The notes under the pieces: model-generated
What the model was told of the DNA's origin: nothing
The model's input: only the letters and a program-made list of their open reading frames with translations
Database searches by the model: none
From: Flavobacteriales bacterium
GTDB taxonomy: Bacteria; Bacteroidota; Bacteroidia; Flavobacteriales_D; Cryomorphaceae
Length of the DNA stretch: 64,000 nucleotides
Direction: 5' to 3'
Assembly: GCA_022448105.1 (NCBI GenBank)
Contig: JAKVAV010000013.1
Location: 1-64,000, forward strand
Translations under genes and position numbers: made by a program
Shown: piece by piece, positions 1 to 9,341 of the stretch
Layout: every line of letters begins with the position of its first letter
Numbering within the stretch: the first letter of the stretch is position 1

Positions 1-134
1 TAAGCATTTGAAAAGGTTACCCCTCCCAAAGGAGCGCAACCTTGGGTTGTACTTGCACTTATTTGCGCGTAGGTCTCCACGGATCCAACGAGCAAGGCCA
101 ATAGTATTAGTAAATAGAGTGAAGTTCGCCTCAT
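1..134 (-). CDS. N-terminus of a secreted protein, probably PKD/Ig-domain T9SS cargo (runs off left edge)
   Basis: Reading the minus strand from an ATG at 134 gives 44 codons open to the window edge. The product starts with a clear signal peptide (MRRTS, then a Leu/Ile-rich core, ending TYAQ) followed by ISASTTQGCAPLGGVTFSNA. A mature N-terminus of the form 'GCAPL.V.FSN' is what I know from PKD-like surface proteins of Bacteroidota, which usually end in a T9SS or gliding-motility C-terminal domain; that end is outside the window. It is divergent from the M43 protease gene with about 80 bp between the starts, so the two may share a control region. Identity as a PKD protein is inference from 20 residues. 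Confidence 0.6.
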   Translation of the reverse strand, partial: MRRTSLYLLILLALLVGSVETYAQISASTTQGCAPLGGVTFSNA

Positions 135-216
135 TTAAATGAATGATTAATAATTTTGCTAAAATAGAATAATCTGTTTTTCTTTGAGCACCTTATTACA
201 ATATTTCAATTAAACT

Positions 217-1056
217 GTGAGACAATTAAAGTTACTACATTCTGTAATTCTCATTTTATCTTTCATCAACCTATTTGGTCAAACTGAGGACGTCACTAAG
301 ATTTTTGATCAGCCAAAGTTCATGCCTGGTGAGTTCGGTTGTGTGCAGATCAATAGAACAGACAGAACCCTCTCCGTTACAGTTTGGATTCTTCAAGACA
401 GCCTGGGAAATACAAGTTATAACGAGACAAACTTGATCCCACCAATGGATTTTCTTGATCAGGTGTTCGAACCTATTGGATTAAGTTTTAAGGTTTGTGC
501 GATCAATGAAATAGAGAATTTTCAATTTGACGAGTTTGAAGAAGAAGAAGGTCATCTGGAAGAAATACTCGGTATGTATTACCAGACTAACACCATTAAT
601 ATTTACTTGACAGAGTCTATTACTACCCTTCAAGAAGGTGAAGTAGGGGGATTTGCAGCTTTCCCTGGAGGTAGGGATTTTGTGTTTATGACGAAAGAAT
701 CAATGATCGGAGAATCGGATGTTCTGGTACACGAAATGGGACATTTTTTTGGATTATATCACACATTTGAAACTGAGCAAGGTGGCGCTGAATTGGTAGA
801 TGGCTCTAATTGTGAAACTGCTGGCGATTTGATTTGTGATACAGAAGCGGATCCGAGCGACTTCGCAGCCAATAATCCAGCACCAGATTGCAATTATAAT
901 GGAACCCCGCTTACGGACGCAAACGGAGACTTTTATGTGCCACCTACCAACAATTTTATGAGTTATTATTCGAGTGATTGCACATGTCGTTTTACACCTA
1001 TGCAATACAACCGAATGCTCGATCAGTACCTTACAGCACGAACTAACCTTTGGTAA
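217..1056 (+). CDS. Secreted M43 (pappalysin-like) zinc metalloprotease
   Basis: A 279-residue secreted endopeptidase. Residues 1-21 form a signal peptide ending in NLFGQ. The zinc site HEMGHFFGLYH lies at residues 172-182 (HExxHxxGxxH), followed by the metzincin Met-turn in NNFMSYY near the C-terminus and Cys pairs typical of the M43 family. The start is GTG: an in-frame stop lies two codons upstream and no ATG precedes the signal peptide. No T9SS C-terminal sorting domain is present, so it is probably released to periplasm or outside through another route, or handled by its neighbours. Its stop codon overlaps the ATG of the PorP/SprF gene by one base, so the two are almost certainly co-translated; a protease as first gene of a PorP-OmpA operon suggests a role in processing or remodelling surface proteins (inference). 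Confidence 0.85.
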   Translation: MRQLKLLHSVILILSFINLFGQTEDVTKIFDQPKFMPGEFGCVQINRTDRTLSVTVWILQDSLGNTSYNETNLIPPMDFLDQVFEPIGLSFKVCAINEIENFQFDEFEEEEGHLEEILGMYYQTNTINIYLTESITTLQEGEVGGFAAFPGGRDFVFMTKESMIGESDVLVHEMGHFFGLYHTFETEQGGAELVDGSNCETAGDLICDTEADPSDFAANNPAPDCNYNGTPLTDANGDFYVPPTNNFMSYYSSDCTCRFTPMQYNRMLDQYLTARTNLW

Positions 1057-2060
1057 TGAGATCCTTTTTTTTCCTCTTTTTTATTTCGGTTTTAAGCGTT
1101 CATCTGAAAAGTCAAGATGTTCATTTTTCCATGTACGACTTTGCGCCTCTTTCACTCAATCCCGCAGAGACGGGCCTCTTTGAAGGAGATTGGAGAGGTG
1201 TAGTAAATTTTCGCGAGCAATGGAAAAGCCTCGGAGACCCATTTAAGTCGGTGGCTGCCTCTTACGATCAAAATTTATATTTCCTTCCAGGTCAGTTTAG
1301 TGCCGGATTCCTTTTTGTAAATGATCAAAGCGGAAATGTGGGTTTGAATCACAATAGATTTTTACTCAGTTTAGCCTACAAAAAGGAAGGAGCCATTTGG
1401 GATTATAGCGGTGGTTTGCAGATTGGACTAATAACAAAATCCTTTGGTTTGGACGGCACGACCTTCCCCGAGCAGTATAATAATGATATTGGAGGGTTTG
1501 ATTCTTCCTTGCCTCTATCCGAACAAAATTTGGGAACGCAGACCTCCTACTTCGACTTAAACCTAGGTGGACTTGTGGTGAGAAAGTTTGCCACTGCAAA
1601 AGTAAAATTTGGGATTTCAGCTCACCACCTAAATTCGCCTGATGTGTCATTCTTTGATAACAAGGACAAATTAAGCTCTCGTACAAATGCATATGTCCAG
1701 TTTGACAAAAATTTTTCAAGTTCGCTGTTTGTGAGACCAATGATTCTCATGTCCTTTCACAACAGAGCCCAGCAATTGCTCCTAGGCGGAGATATTGGAT
1801 TGTATACACCGAAATCCGGGTTTGTCCAAGAACTTTGGGTCGGTCTTGATATCAGAGATGGTTTTGACAGAAATGGGGATGCTTTTGTAGCAAGCGTTGG
1901 CTTTGTGGTTAATGACTTTCGCGTTGGGTTGGGTTACGATATAAATTACTCATCGCTTCAAAATCAAACCAACAATAAAGGCGCTATTGAGCTTAGTCTC
2001 GTCTACACCAGTCCTAGCACAGCAATTAAACAAATTACCATTCCCTGTGATCGCTACTAG
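1056..2060 (+). CDS. PorP/SprF family outer-membrane protein (T9SS-associated)
   Basis: About 334 residues with a signal peptide (MRSFFFLFFISVLSVHLKSQ) and the family hallmark right after it: DVHFSMYDFAPLSLNPAETG, then a Gly/Arg stretch and 'NFREQW'. The remainder is the alternating beta-strand pattern of the PorP/SprF beta-barrel. In Bacteroidota these proteins sit next to OmpA-like partners and either belong to the T9SS core or attach specific cargo to the cell surface; SprF is needed for SprB. A TTG two codons earlier is possible, but the ATG that overlaps the protease stop (TAATG) is the natural start. Its own end overlaps the next gene by 14 bases. This is most likely a cargo-specific paralogue rather than the core PorP, because no PorK/L/M/N genes are near. 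Confidence 0.88.
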   Translation: MRSFFFLFFISVLSVHLKSQDVHFSMYDFAPLSLNPAETGLFEGDWRGVVNFREQWKSLGDPFKSVAASYDQNLYFLPGQFSAGFLFVNDQSGNVGLNHNRFLLSLAYKKEGAIWDYSGGLQIGLITKSFGLDGTTFPEQYNNDIGGFDSSLPLSEQNLGTQTSYFDLNLGGLVVRKFATAKVKFGISAHHLNSPDVSFFDNKDKLSSRTNAYVQFDKNFSSSLFVRPMILMSFHNRAQQLLLGGDIGLYTPKSGFVQELWVGLDIRDGFDRNGDAFVASVGFVVNDFRVGLGYDINYSSLQNQTNNKGAIELSLVYTSPSTAIKQITIPCDRY

Positions 2061-4143
2061 ATTTAGAATCTTATTATTTGCAGTTTGTCTGGGGCTGTAT
2101 AGCACAGATTCGCTTGCCCAGATAAAATCTCCGGAAAAATTATCCGCGAAGAAGCTGAATAAATTAGCAGCTAATGCGGAGCGATATGGTGACAATTATA
2201 CTGCTCTTCAGTACTATGAGATCTATGCACAAAAGAAATCTGAAGACTACAATACTCAGTATCATCTTGCTGAACTAAGAGAATCATTAAGGGATTATAA
2301 AGGTGCTTCTCGAGCTTATTTGAACGCTCATGATATCGAAAGCAAGTCTCCTGATGCTCTCCTCAATCATATCCGTACTTTGAAAATGACTGGCGAGATC
2401 AAGGTGGCAAAAGCTAAGTACGAAGATCTTCTCGAAAACCTTAGAGATTTGGGATACAGCTATAGTATAAAAAGAGAGTTGAGAGATTTGGTAGCTGGCT
2501 GCGACACTGCACTCGCGCTCATGGCTGATTCAATTGACGTCATTATTATGAATGTTGGTCGAGGTGTGAACGGTCCGCACGCAGAGTTTGCGCCCATTCC
2601 AGTAGGTGATAGTGTCTTGGTTTATGGGGCGCTTAAGGAAAACGAGATTAAGTACTACCGACTAGACAGCACAACCACGCGCAGAAGGTTTTACATCTCA
2701 AAAAAAGATGAAGACATTTGGCAAGAAAGCCAAGAATGGGACGTTCCCTTCAACGGAGGAGAGAAACATGTGGTGAATGGTGCCTACAGCTATGATGGAA
2801 CCCTTTTCGTTTTTACGAAATGCTTTGAGAATTGGAAAAAGGAAATGACATGTGAGCTTTGGTATGCAGAGCTGGAAAATGATCAATGGGGTGAGGCAGT
2901 TCGGTTTAGTGACTTAATAAATATCGAAGACGCAATAGTCACTCAGCCAGCTCTTGCTTTCGATCAAAGAAAAGAACAGGACATCCTCTATTACGTAAGC
3001 AATCAAGAAGGCGGTCAAGGTGGTATGGATATTTATTACACCTACTTTGATAAGAGACGGGGTAATTGGCGAAAACCTAGAAACTTAGGAAGGAGAATAA
3101 ACGGAAAAGGAGATGAGATTACACCTTACTACAACCAAAAAGAAAAAAAACTTTTTTTTAGCTCAACCAGCTACACTGGGATGGGTGGGCTCGATATTTA
3201 CTCCTCCCGTGGAGAGCTACGTCGTTACGTAAAACCGATAAACGTGGGTTACCCGATTAATTCATCTGTTGACGACTTTTATTATTCTCTTCGGGAAGAT
3301 CGGGAAAGTGGTTTTTTCGTGAGCAATAGAGCTGGAGGTTTTCAAATGATTAACGAAACTTGTTGTGATGATATTTATGAGTTCCGTAGGAATGATGTCA
3401 TCAAGATTAATATGGAGGGCTTTGTCATGCTCGTGAAAGAAGAAGATTATCTCGCTGGTGAAGGTGACAAACTCTCAAACCGCGAATTTGATTCCAATTT
3501 TTTGGGCGATGTCCAAGTCGACCTCTACCTGGTTGAAGGAGGAAACGAGGTTCTCATGGAAAGGGACCTCACCCAGTCTGATGGTCTTTTCGAAGTAGAT
3601 TTCGAACCAGAAAAAGTGTACAAGGTAAGTCTTTCGAAGCCAGGTTTTTTTTCAAATAATATTGACATTGATACACGTGGAATTACGGAGTCTAGAACTA
3701 TACTTCAAAATGTGGGCTTAAGCCAAATCACAAAAAATTCTATTCTAATCAATAACATTCTATATGATTTTGACTCAGCCAAGTTAACACCTGAGTCAAA
3801 AGACAAAATTAGTAATGGCCTTTTGAATACTCTAGTTGAAAATCCTGGGTTGGTGGTTCAGATCTCTTCTCATACTGATGACAAAGGGGAAGATGCATAT
3901 AACCTGAACCTATCGCAAGAACGCGCAGAAAGTGTTATAAGATTTTTAGAAGAGAATGGTATTTCAGCTGATCGGCTTTCTGCGAGAGGATTTGGCGAAA
4001 CCAAGCCAATTGCCCCAAATACGAATGAAGATGGTTCGGACAATCCAGAGGGTCGGGCGATGAATCGTCGAACTGAATTCACGATACTCGATCAAAGAGA
4101 AATCAAAGAAGATGATCTCTACGATGACGAAGATGAGGGCTGA
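2047..4143 (+). CDS. TPR / WD40-like propeller / OmpA-domain outer-membrane protein (PorE-like)
   Basis: From the GTG at 2047 the protein has 698 residues and begins with a good signal peptide (ILLFAVCLGLYSTDSLA); the longer frame back to 1987 would put 20 residues before it and lies inside porP, so I choose GTG. Order: signal peptide, TPR-like helices (about 25-140), a PD40/WD40-like propeller (about 170-450, with YYVSNQEGG-, FFSSTSY- and FFVSNRAGG-type blades), a carboxypeptidase-regulatory-like segment (about 470-560), and an OmpA peptidoglycan-binding domain from residue 573 (YDFDSAKL to RAMNRRTEF). This architecture is that of PorE and relatives, which tie T9SS components to peptidoglycan. 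Acidic C-terminal tail. Third gene of the overlapping operon. Confidence 0.88.
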   Translation: MIATRFRILLFAVCLGLYSTDSLAQIKSPEKLSAKKLNKLAANAERYGDNYTALQYYEIYAQKKSEDYNTQYHLAELRESLRDYKGASRAYLNAHDIESKSPDALLNHIRTLKMTGEIKVAKAKYEDLLENLRDLGYSYSIKRELRDLVAGCDTALALMADSIDVIIMNVGRGVNGPHAEFAPIPVGDSVLVYGALKENEIKYYRLDSTTTRRRFYISKKDEDIWQESQEWDVPFNGGEKHVVNGAYSYDGTLFVFTKCFENWKKEMTCELWYAELENDQWGEAVRFSDLINIEDAIVTQPALAFDQRKEQDILYYVSNQEGGQGGMDIYYTYFDKRRGNWRKPRNLGRRINGKGDEITPYYNQKEKKLFFSSTSYTGMGGLDIYSSRGELRRYVKPINVGYPINSSVDDFYYSLREDRESGFFVSNRAGGFQMINETCCDDIYEFRRNDVIKINMEGFVMLVKEEDYLAGEGDKLSNREFDSNFLGDVQVDLYLVEGGNEVLMERDLTQSDGLFEVDFEPEKVYKVSLSKPGFFSNNIDIDTRGITESRTILQNVGLSQITKNSILINNILYDFDSAKLTPESKDKISNGLLNTLVENPGLVVQISSHTDDKGEDAYNLNLSQERAESVIRFLEENGISADRLSARGFGETKPIAPNTNEDGSDNPEGRAMNRRTEFTILDQREIKEDDLYDDEDEG

Positions 4144-4314
4144 TTTACATTAATTTTATTTTTCTGTTGATCTATTGTCAATATTTCACTAATCATCTGG
4201 TGAATCTGATAAAATTGTTAAAAACCCTTGAATTGACTTTCGATTTAAAGTGTTTAAATGACACTTAGTTATATTTCGCGCGAATATATCATTTCGAATT
4301 CATATTGGAGGATT

Positions 4315-5592
4315 ATGGGAAAGAAGATCAACTTCATGGCACTATCGCTGATTGTTTTGATCAGCGTTATAACTGCTAGTCACTATAAGGAACTAAACTC
4401 ATCAATCGATTCAGGAGATACGGCTTGGATGATTGTTGCGAGTGCATTTGTTCTTCTAATGACACCCGGTTTATCCTTTTTTTACGGCGGAATGATCAGT
4501 AAGAAGCACATAATCTCCACAATGCTTCAAAGTTTTGTGGCTTTAGGAGTAATTAGTGTTCTATGGGTATTGGTTGGATTCAGTCTCTGCTTTGGAGAAA
4601 GCGTAGCTGGCATTATTGGAAATCCATTGACCTATTTCAACTTTAGTGGTGTGGGCTCTCAGCCAAATCCTGAATTTTCTGAAACGATTCCCTTTTTGCT
4701 ATTCGCTCTGTTTCAACTGAAGTTCGCCATTATTACCCCAGCACTTATCACGGGGAGTATGGCAGGAAGAATTAGGTTTAGAAGCTACATTCTGTTCATG
4801 GTGCTCTTTTCGCTTCTGATCTATAGTCCACTCGCACACATGACTTGGCATCCAGATGGTCTCCTGAGAAATTGGGGTGTACTCGATTTTGCTGGAGGCA
4901 CTGTTGTACATATGTCTGCTGGACTTGCAGCTCTTGCTGGAGCCGTCATTCTGGGAAAGAGAAAAGAAGTGTCTCACGAACCCGGCAATGTGCCATTTGT
5001 GATTTTAGGAACTGGACTACTTTGGTTTGGCTGGTTCGGATTCAACGCTGGCTCTGCTATGGGGGCAAATTCAGATGCGGTTATTGCTTTTGCGAACACA
5101 AACATTGCCTCAGCAACAGCCATGATCACTTGGATGTTTTACGAAAGAATGTTGGGAAGAAAGATGTCTGCCATCGGCGCCTGTGTTGGTGCCGTAGTTG
5201 GGTTGGTAGCCATTACACCCGCAGCCGGTTTTGTAAATGTAGGTCAGTCTATGTTCATCGGTTTTATCGCTGCTCTGATTTCCAACTGGGCCATTCAGTG
5301 GAAGAACAAATCAAATCTTGACGACACCCTCGATGTTTTCCCAAGCCATGGGGTAGGAGGTATCGTCGGTATGGTCCTGACTGCTGTATTTGCCAAAGAA
5401 GTTGGACTTATCTATGGCGAAACAGAGACTTTCATGTATCACCTTCTCGCCTTGGTACTCACATCTATATTTGCCTTTGGCGGGAGCTATATCCTCTTTA
5501 AAATCGTGGACTCATTACTCTCGCTGCGCGTAAGAGAAGATCAGGAAGATCGTGGTCTTGACCTGAGCCAACATGGAGAGCATATAGATTAA
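4315..5592 (+). CDS. amt: Ammonium transporter, Amt family
   Basis: About 426 residues, eleven predicted membrane spans. Amt hallmarks are all visible: MTPGLSFFYGGM after the first helix, GGTVVHMSAG carrying the first pore histidine, WFGWFGFNAGS, and VFPSHGVGGIVG carrying the second pore histidine. It conducts ammonium/ammonia across the inner membrane. I place the start at ATG 4315, preceded by TTGGAGG, rather than the upstream ATG at 4258, because this is the clearest Shine-Dalgarno in the region and the extra 19 residues add nothing. No glnK/P-II gene is adjacent, which is unusual for amt loci. Monocistronic by spacing. Confidence 0.95.
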   Translation: MGKKINFMALSLIVLISVITASHYKELNSSIDSGDTAWMIVASAFVLLMTPGLSFFYGGMISKKHIISTMLQSFVALGVISVLWVLVGFSLCFGESVAGIIGNPLTYFNFSGVGSQPNPEFSETIPFLLFALFQLKFAIITPALITGSMAGRIRFRSYILFMVLFSLLIYSPLAHMTWHPDGLLRNWGVLDFAGGTVVHMSAGLAALAGAVILGKRKEVSHEPGNVPFVILGTGLLWFGWFGFNAGSAMGANSDAVIAFANTNIASATAMITWMFYERMLGRKMSAIGACVGAVVGLVAITPAAGFVNVGQSMFIGFIAALISNWAIQWKNKSNLDDTLDVFPSHGVGGIVGMVLTAVFAKEVGLIYGETETFMYHLLALVLTSIFAFGGSYILFKIVDSLLSLRVREDQEDRGLDLSQHGEHID

Positions 5593-5952
5593 TCGACCTT
5601 GACAAATCATTAAAGGAACCCCAAAGCCAATAACAGACACAGAAATTGAAACATACGCGACTTGACCTATTTTGTAAAACTTATAGTTTTGAATAAATTG
5701 AGTAAGAAGCAATTATACCTGCTCGAAACCCAAAACTTTGAATATCATTTTTGTTTAAGTTGCGGACTAATATCCTATCAATGCATTGCATTTTTGTAAT
5801 GTCTCGGTGAAAATTTTCTGTTTTTCGATGAAGTGATTGATCGATATTTTGTCAACTTGAAAAGGGTAAAACGTTTGTATTGAAATTCCCAGTAAAAAAG
5901 GTACACCTTCACGACCATTGGCAAGATTTATCCAGAGGGATTTTAGCGTAGA
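5593..5952. other. Intergenic, no gene seen
   Basis: A 360-bp AT-rich stretch between the convergent amt and hydrolase genes. I see no conserved coding potential, hairpin terminator or repeat that I could support on either strand. Confidence 0.5.
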
Positions 5953-6828
5953 CTAGGAGTCTGAATTTGTCGTAGAAAGATCATTCAATAGTTTTACGAT
6001 GATATCTCTGACCTTCTCCATTCGTTTGAAAACAAACAGATGATCGGCATCTTCCCAAGTTATTGCGGTAAGCAGACTGTCAGGTATCTTGCTAACCACA
6101 AAAGGGAGGTTTTCGTAAGGAACAATCATGTCTTTTGTTCCATGAATGTGCACCATTGGGCGCTTGATTTTATCCCAATCATTTTCCATTTTGAGCAATT
6201 CTTCTACGTGGCTAAACTTTTCGTCCGAACTTACTTTAATCGCCCCTGAAAACATCCATCTAGTGGCTTTCCACTTTGTAGGGTAGGCTATTCCCATAAT
6301 TTTCTCGTTGTAGGGATCCACTGCCGGAGCCAACATCAAACCTAAATCTGCCGCTAGAGGGTAGTCCATCATGTACTTTGCAACAACTGGCCCACCAAAA
6401 GAATGTCCTATTAAAATGATGGCCTGACTATCGAGAAATTTGTCTGATACGGCCTTTACTAATTTTGCTTGTCTCGCGATTGAAGTCTCGGCATTTCCAT
6501 AATCTGAATACCCATAACCTAGTCGATCAACACTGATCAGCCTTGCTTTCTGAAGGAGAAGAGAATCTTGGAGGTATTTATCAAAAGCATTGGATGAACC
6601 TGGAGCACCGTGAATAAAGATAAGTACAGGCGCATCAATACGATCTAAGCCGGTTTCTATAAATCGAATACTTACATCTTCGAAAGATTCGTGGTTAATT
6701 CTCACTTCTACAGCTTTCTTCTCGAAGTTCTGAATGACCCTTTTATCACTATCGCGCATGGATACACAGCTTATCACAGAAAATATAGTAATGAGAATCA
6801 AAATACATAGAATCTCGAGAGCTCGCAT
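5953..6828 (-). CDS. Alpha/beta-hydrolase fold lipoprotein
   Basis: A 291-residue hydrolase of unknown substrate. The N-terminus has a hydrophobic segment ending SVISC (Cys 21), a plausible lipobox, so it is probably membrane-anchored facing the periplasm. The fold is shown by FIHGAPGSS (oxyanion loop), the nucleophile elbow GHSFGG, the acid in HGTKDMIVP and the catalytic His in EDADHLF near the C-terminus: a complete Ser-Asp-His triad in the expected order. Could be an esterase or lipase; the sequence does not decide. Single gene, no operon partner. Confidence 0.85.
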   Translation of the reverse strand: MRALEILCILILITIFSVISCVSMRDSDKRVIQNFEKKAVEVRINHESFEDVSIRFIETGLDRIDAPVLIFIHGAPGSSNAFDKYLQDSLLLQKARLISVDRLGYGYSDYGNAETSIARQAKLVKAVSDKFLDSQAIILIGHSFGGPVVAKYMMDYPLAADLGLMLAPAVDPYNEKIMGIAYPTKWKATRWMFSGAIKVSSDEKFSHVEELLKMENDWDKIKRPMVHIHGTKDMIVPYENLPFVVSKIPDSLLTAITWEDADHLFVFKRMEKVRDIIVKLLNDLSTTNSDS

Positions 6829-6885
6829 AGTCTTACGGCGAACAACTCACTTTTTCGACATGAGAAATAGAGCCGTCTAGTTTAC

Positions 6886-7289
6886 TTAAGGTTTAACCAT
6901 TGTAACGGCAATCCATGCTATGGGAAAATAAGCCACAATTGCATCCGCTACTGTAAACCACTCTGGGGCAGGAATAAAGCTCGAAGACATAATGCCCAAA
7001 AAGAAAAGCCCACCAATGATATGAGCGATTAATTATTGACGGGTGGCACAAAGCTTTAATACAATACCAAAACCAACAAAATCATTTAGTGCACAAACGA
7101 GTAATGTTAATAAAAGTTGCCAGGAGCAAAGCTATCGATGTTGGCTGCGATGCTCTCTAAAGTATTTTGATCAACTCCTTCGGGTAAGGGAAACATGACG
7201 ATACCAAGTACAAATGGTCAGTCGCTGACGAAGCTTTCCGATACAGGACCTAGAACAATCCCAAAAATCTTTTTAAGAATAAGATACAT
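6886..7289 (-). pseudogene. Decayed small Bacteroidota membrane-protein gene
   Basis: The minus strand carries a complete but broken gene of about 134 codons. From an ATG at 7289 it reads MYLILKKIFGIVLG..., hits an in-frame TGA at 7220-7218, continues in the same frame as PFVLGIVMFPLPEG...DSFAPGNF, shifts frame near 7110-7125, then reads LLLTLLVCALNDFVGFGIVL, hits TAA at 7035-7033 and ends IGGLFFLGIM...PEWFTVADAIVAYFPIAW...TMVKP. The pattern (hydrophobic start, a 'PLPEG.D' loop, three more membrane helices, PxPxWF) matches a common small four-helix membrane protein of this phylum as I remember it. Two stops and one frameshift make it non-functional. It lies downstream of, and on the same strand as, the DUF2807 gene. 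Confidence 0.7.
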
Positions 7290-7330
7290 GATAGGAGAGA
7301 TAAGTTTGGATCAAAAAATAGGAATATTTA

Positions 7331-8038
7331 TCACGGAATTGAGATCAGCTCCCCATCGCCAGAATTATCGATTTCCTCAATCACTTCTGGGTTCCCACGA
7401 AATAAAATATTTCCTCGATTAAGTATGGAATATCTCAAGCTCTTTCGAACCTGAATATTGCAATCACTGCTGGATCTATTTTCAATAAAAACGCCCTTCG
7501 CGACGAGATTATTTGCTTTTACTTCCATTAAAGCGTCATTCCAAATGTTCAACTGTTCAGTTTTGCCCGAAAAAGTCATCACGCCGCTGCACGGGAATAT
7601 ATTGTAATATCCAAAAACGCTACAGTTGACCATCAAGTTAGCGACATTCAATTTACCGCCTACAATAACCAGTAAATCCAATGAGCGCAGGGTGTCTGCT
7701 GAGGTGATAACGCAACTTTCACTTGCTTTAATTTGAGACAGAGAATCGCAATAAACATCGAGTCTTACCTTGTTCGATTCCGGTCTTAACCAAGCAGCTT
7801 TTACACCATTCTCCACTTGTATGGAGTCGCCCGCATAAATTACATCCAGATCTTCTGTGAATCTCTCCGTTCCAGTCGCGACTATTCGGTAATCGGTTGA
7901 GGTATGAAATACAACATTAAAGCTATCTTTAAAGTCTATTTTCTCGAACTCATCCAAATCGAAAGTCCTTATTACTTCATCGTCTTTCCCGCAAGAAAGA
8001 GCTAAGAAGGCAAGCAATATGTGCATTACCCTGTTCAT
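7331..8038 (-). CDS. DUF2807 (head-GIN domain) lipoprotein
   Basis: About 235 residues. The N-terminus ends in LAFLALSCGKDD, a good lipobox. The rest is the repetitive beta-helix-like pattern of DUF2807 proteins, starting with DEFEKIDFKDSFNVVF (the usual 'F..I....FNV.i' opening) and containing runs of short strands with Asn, Ser and Asp at turns; the role of these proteins at the Bacteroidota surface is unknown. The frame extends to an ATG at 8047, but ATG 8038 overlaps the upstream stop as ATGA, the normal arrangement for coupled translation, so I prefer it. Second gene of a two-gene unit with the lipid A deacylase. Confidence 0.8.
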   Translation of the reverse strand: MNRVMHILLAFLALSCGKDDEVIRTFDLDEFEKIDFKDSFNVVFHTSTDYRIVATGTERFTEDLDVIYAGDSIQVENGVKAAWLRPESNKVRLDVYCDSLSQIKASESCVITSADTLRSLDLLVIVGGKLNVANLMVNCSVFGYYNIFPCSGVMTFSGKTEQLNIWNDALMEVKANNLVAKGVFIENRSSSDCNIQVRKSLRYSILNRGNILFRGNPEVIEEIDNSGDGELISIP

Positions 8039-9186
8039 TTTCCCCATCGATAACCAAACCCAAGTTCTGGATGATCCAGAATATGGAGATGAGATTTCAT
8101 CGCAAAATAGATGAAGAAGTCATCAGTCAAAGTGTACCTTACCATTGCGCGATTATAAATGCTCTCATTTTCCACTTCATTTTGTAAACCTAGATAGAAA
8201 CCAACTTGAAGAATGAGCCTTAAACGATCATAGCGCAAGGAGATTGAGCCATGAATTCCTGTGCTCCATTGCATGATTGGCTCATATTCAGTATTCAGGT
8301 CAGATAGCAGCTCAGTTTCAGCAGAACTATCGAAGAAGATGTCAGGACCTATACCGAATGCCACAATCCTCGAAACAGGTTTCCAAATATCTCCCGTTGC
8401 CGATGCAGTCATGTGTCTGGAGTCTCTTAGTGCCCTTGTAGATTTAAATCCCGGAGCGATGGCGAATTCATAAAACCAGTTTTTATCTGCTTGAAAGAGG
8501 TCGTTATCCGTCGTGATCGACTGTTTTTTAAGTTGATAAGAAAGACCGAGATAGACAGTGCCGTTGTTGATTCCAATATTGGGCTCCGCGGTGTTTGCAT
8601 TCGAAAGATGACCGAAAGCCAGTCCTGACTGAATTCCCAGACGCTCTGTAATTCTATAACGTAGATCAATCTTGGTTTGAAAGTGCACGTTCAGTTGCGA
8701 ACCGACAACTACGTTAAAAGGGTTTGTTTCTTGATCATACTTCTTAGTTACATATCCTAAACCCAGTCCCATGGAAATACCGGCTTTAAACTGTTCTCGC
8801 TCAAAAACAGGTAATAACACGTACGGAAATAGTGAGTATTCACTTCCGTGAATTTCGTTGTTTCCTAGAGTAGTGTAGAAAAAAGTTAATCCTACTATAG
8901 GGTGGTTAAATACCTGATTCCATGGATTTCTCTCCCCCAATCTCTTTTCAACAGAAAATTCCAGACTTCTTACCGGATCAATGGTCAAAAGAGTAAAGCT
9001 TGAATATTCAGGGATAACATATCCGTAGTGAAGGTTAGCAAGAATATTTGTTCCGCCCGCAACCTCTTCAGTCGAATCTTGGCCAGAGAGAGAAAAGCTG
9101 TTTACCAAGAAACAAACCGTAATTATAATCGAAAAAAAAACCTTCAACTTACCGTAGTGATCAATCTTAAAAAGAAAAGTAGGCAA
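8035..9186 (-). CDS. Acyloxyacyl hydrolase / PagL-type lipid A 3-O-deacylase
   Basis: A 383-residue outer-membrane beta-barrel. After a signal peptide ending SLSGQ come strands with the PagL signature FGHLSNANTAEPNIGINN: the His-x-Ser catalytic pair followed by the conserved 'PN.G.N' turn. PagL-family enzymes remove a 3-O-linked acyl chain from lipid A in the outer membrane. Bacteroidota members are longer than the Proteobacterial PagL (about 185 residues); the second half here (from about residue 225) is another set of amphipathic strands of unknown purpose. Stop overlaps the start of the DUF2807 lipoprotein gene. Substrate assignment rests on family knowledge. Confidence 0.8.
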   Translation of the reverse strand: MPTFLFKIDHYGKLKVFFSIIITVCFLVNSFSLSGQDSTEEVAGGTNILANLHYGYVIPEYSSFTLLTIDPVRSLEFSVEKRLGERNPWNQVFNHPIVGLTFFYTTLGNNEIHGSEYSLFPYVLLPVFEREQFKAGISMGLGLGYVTKKYDQETNPFNVVVGSQLNVHFQTKIDLRYRITERLGIQSGLAFGHLSNANTAEPNIGINNGTVYLGLSYQLKKQSITTDNDLFQADKNWFYEFAIAPGFKSTRALRDSRHMTASATGDIWKPVSRIVAFGIGPDIFFDSSAETELLSDLNTEYEPIMQWSTGIHGSISLRYDRLRLILQVGFYLGLQNEVENESIYNRAMVRYTLTDDFFIYFAMKSHLHILDHPELGFGYRWGK

Positions 9187-9341
9187 GTTATTTAGATCAC
9201 CCGGAAAAAATGCAAAAAGAAGTGTTCACCTTCTGGATTAAATTCGATGAACCATTGAATGAGCCCGACAAATGTGTTATTAAAATCAATCAAGACCTAC
9301 CTTAAACGTATCTGCATTTCAGGGTGTTAAACCAAATTTCA

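Noticed and set aside
1987-2046. Longer start for the OmpA-like protein
   Set aside because: It would overlap the PorP/SprF gene by 74 bases and place 20 polar residues before the signal peptide; GTG 2047 fits better.
7218-7220. TGA recoding (selenocysteine or readthrough) in the small membrane gene
   Set aside because: A frameshift and a second stop follow in the same gene, so decay is the simpler explanation.
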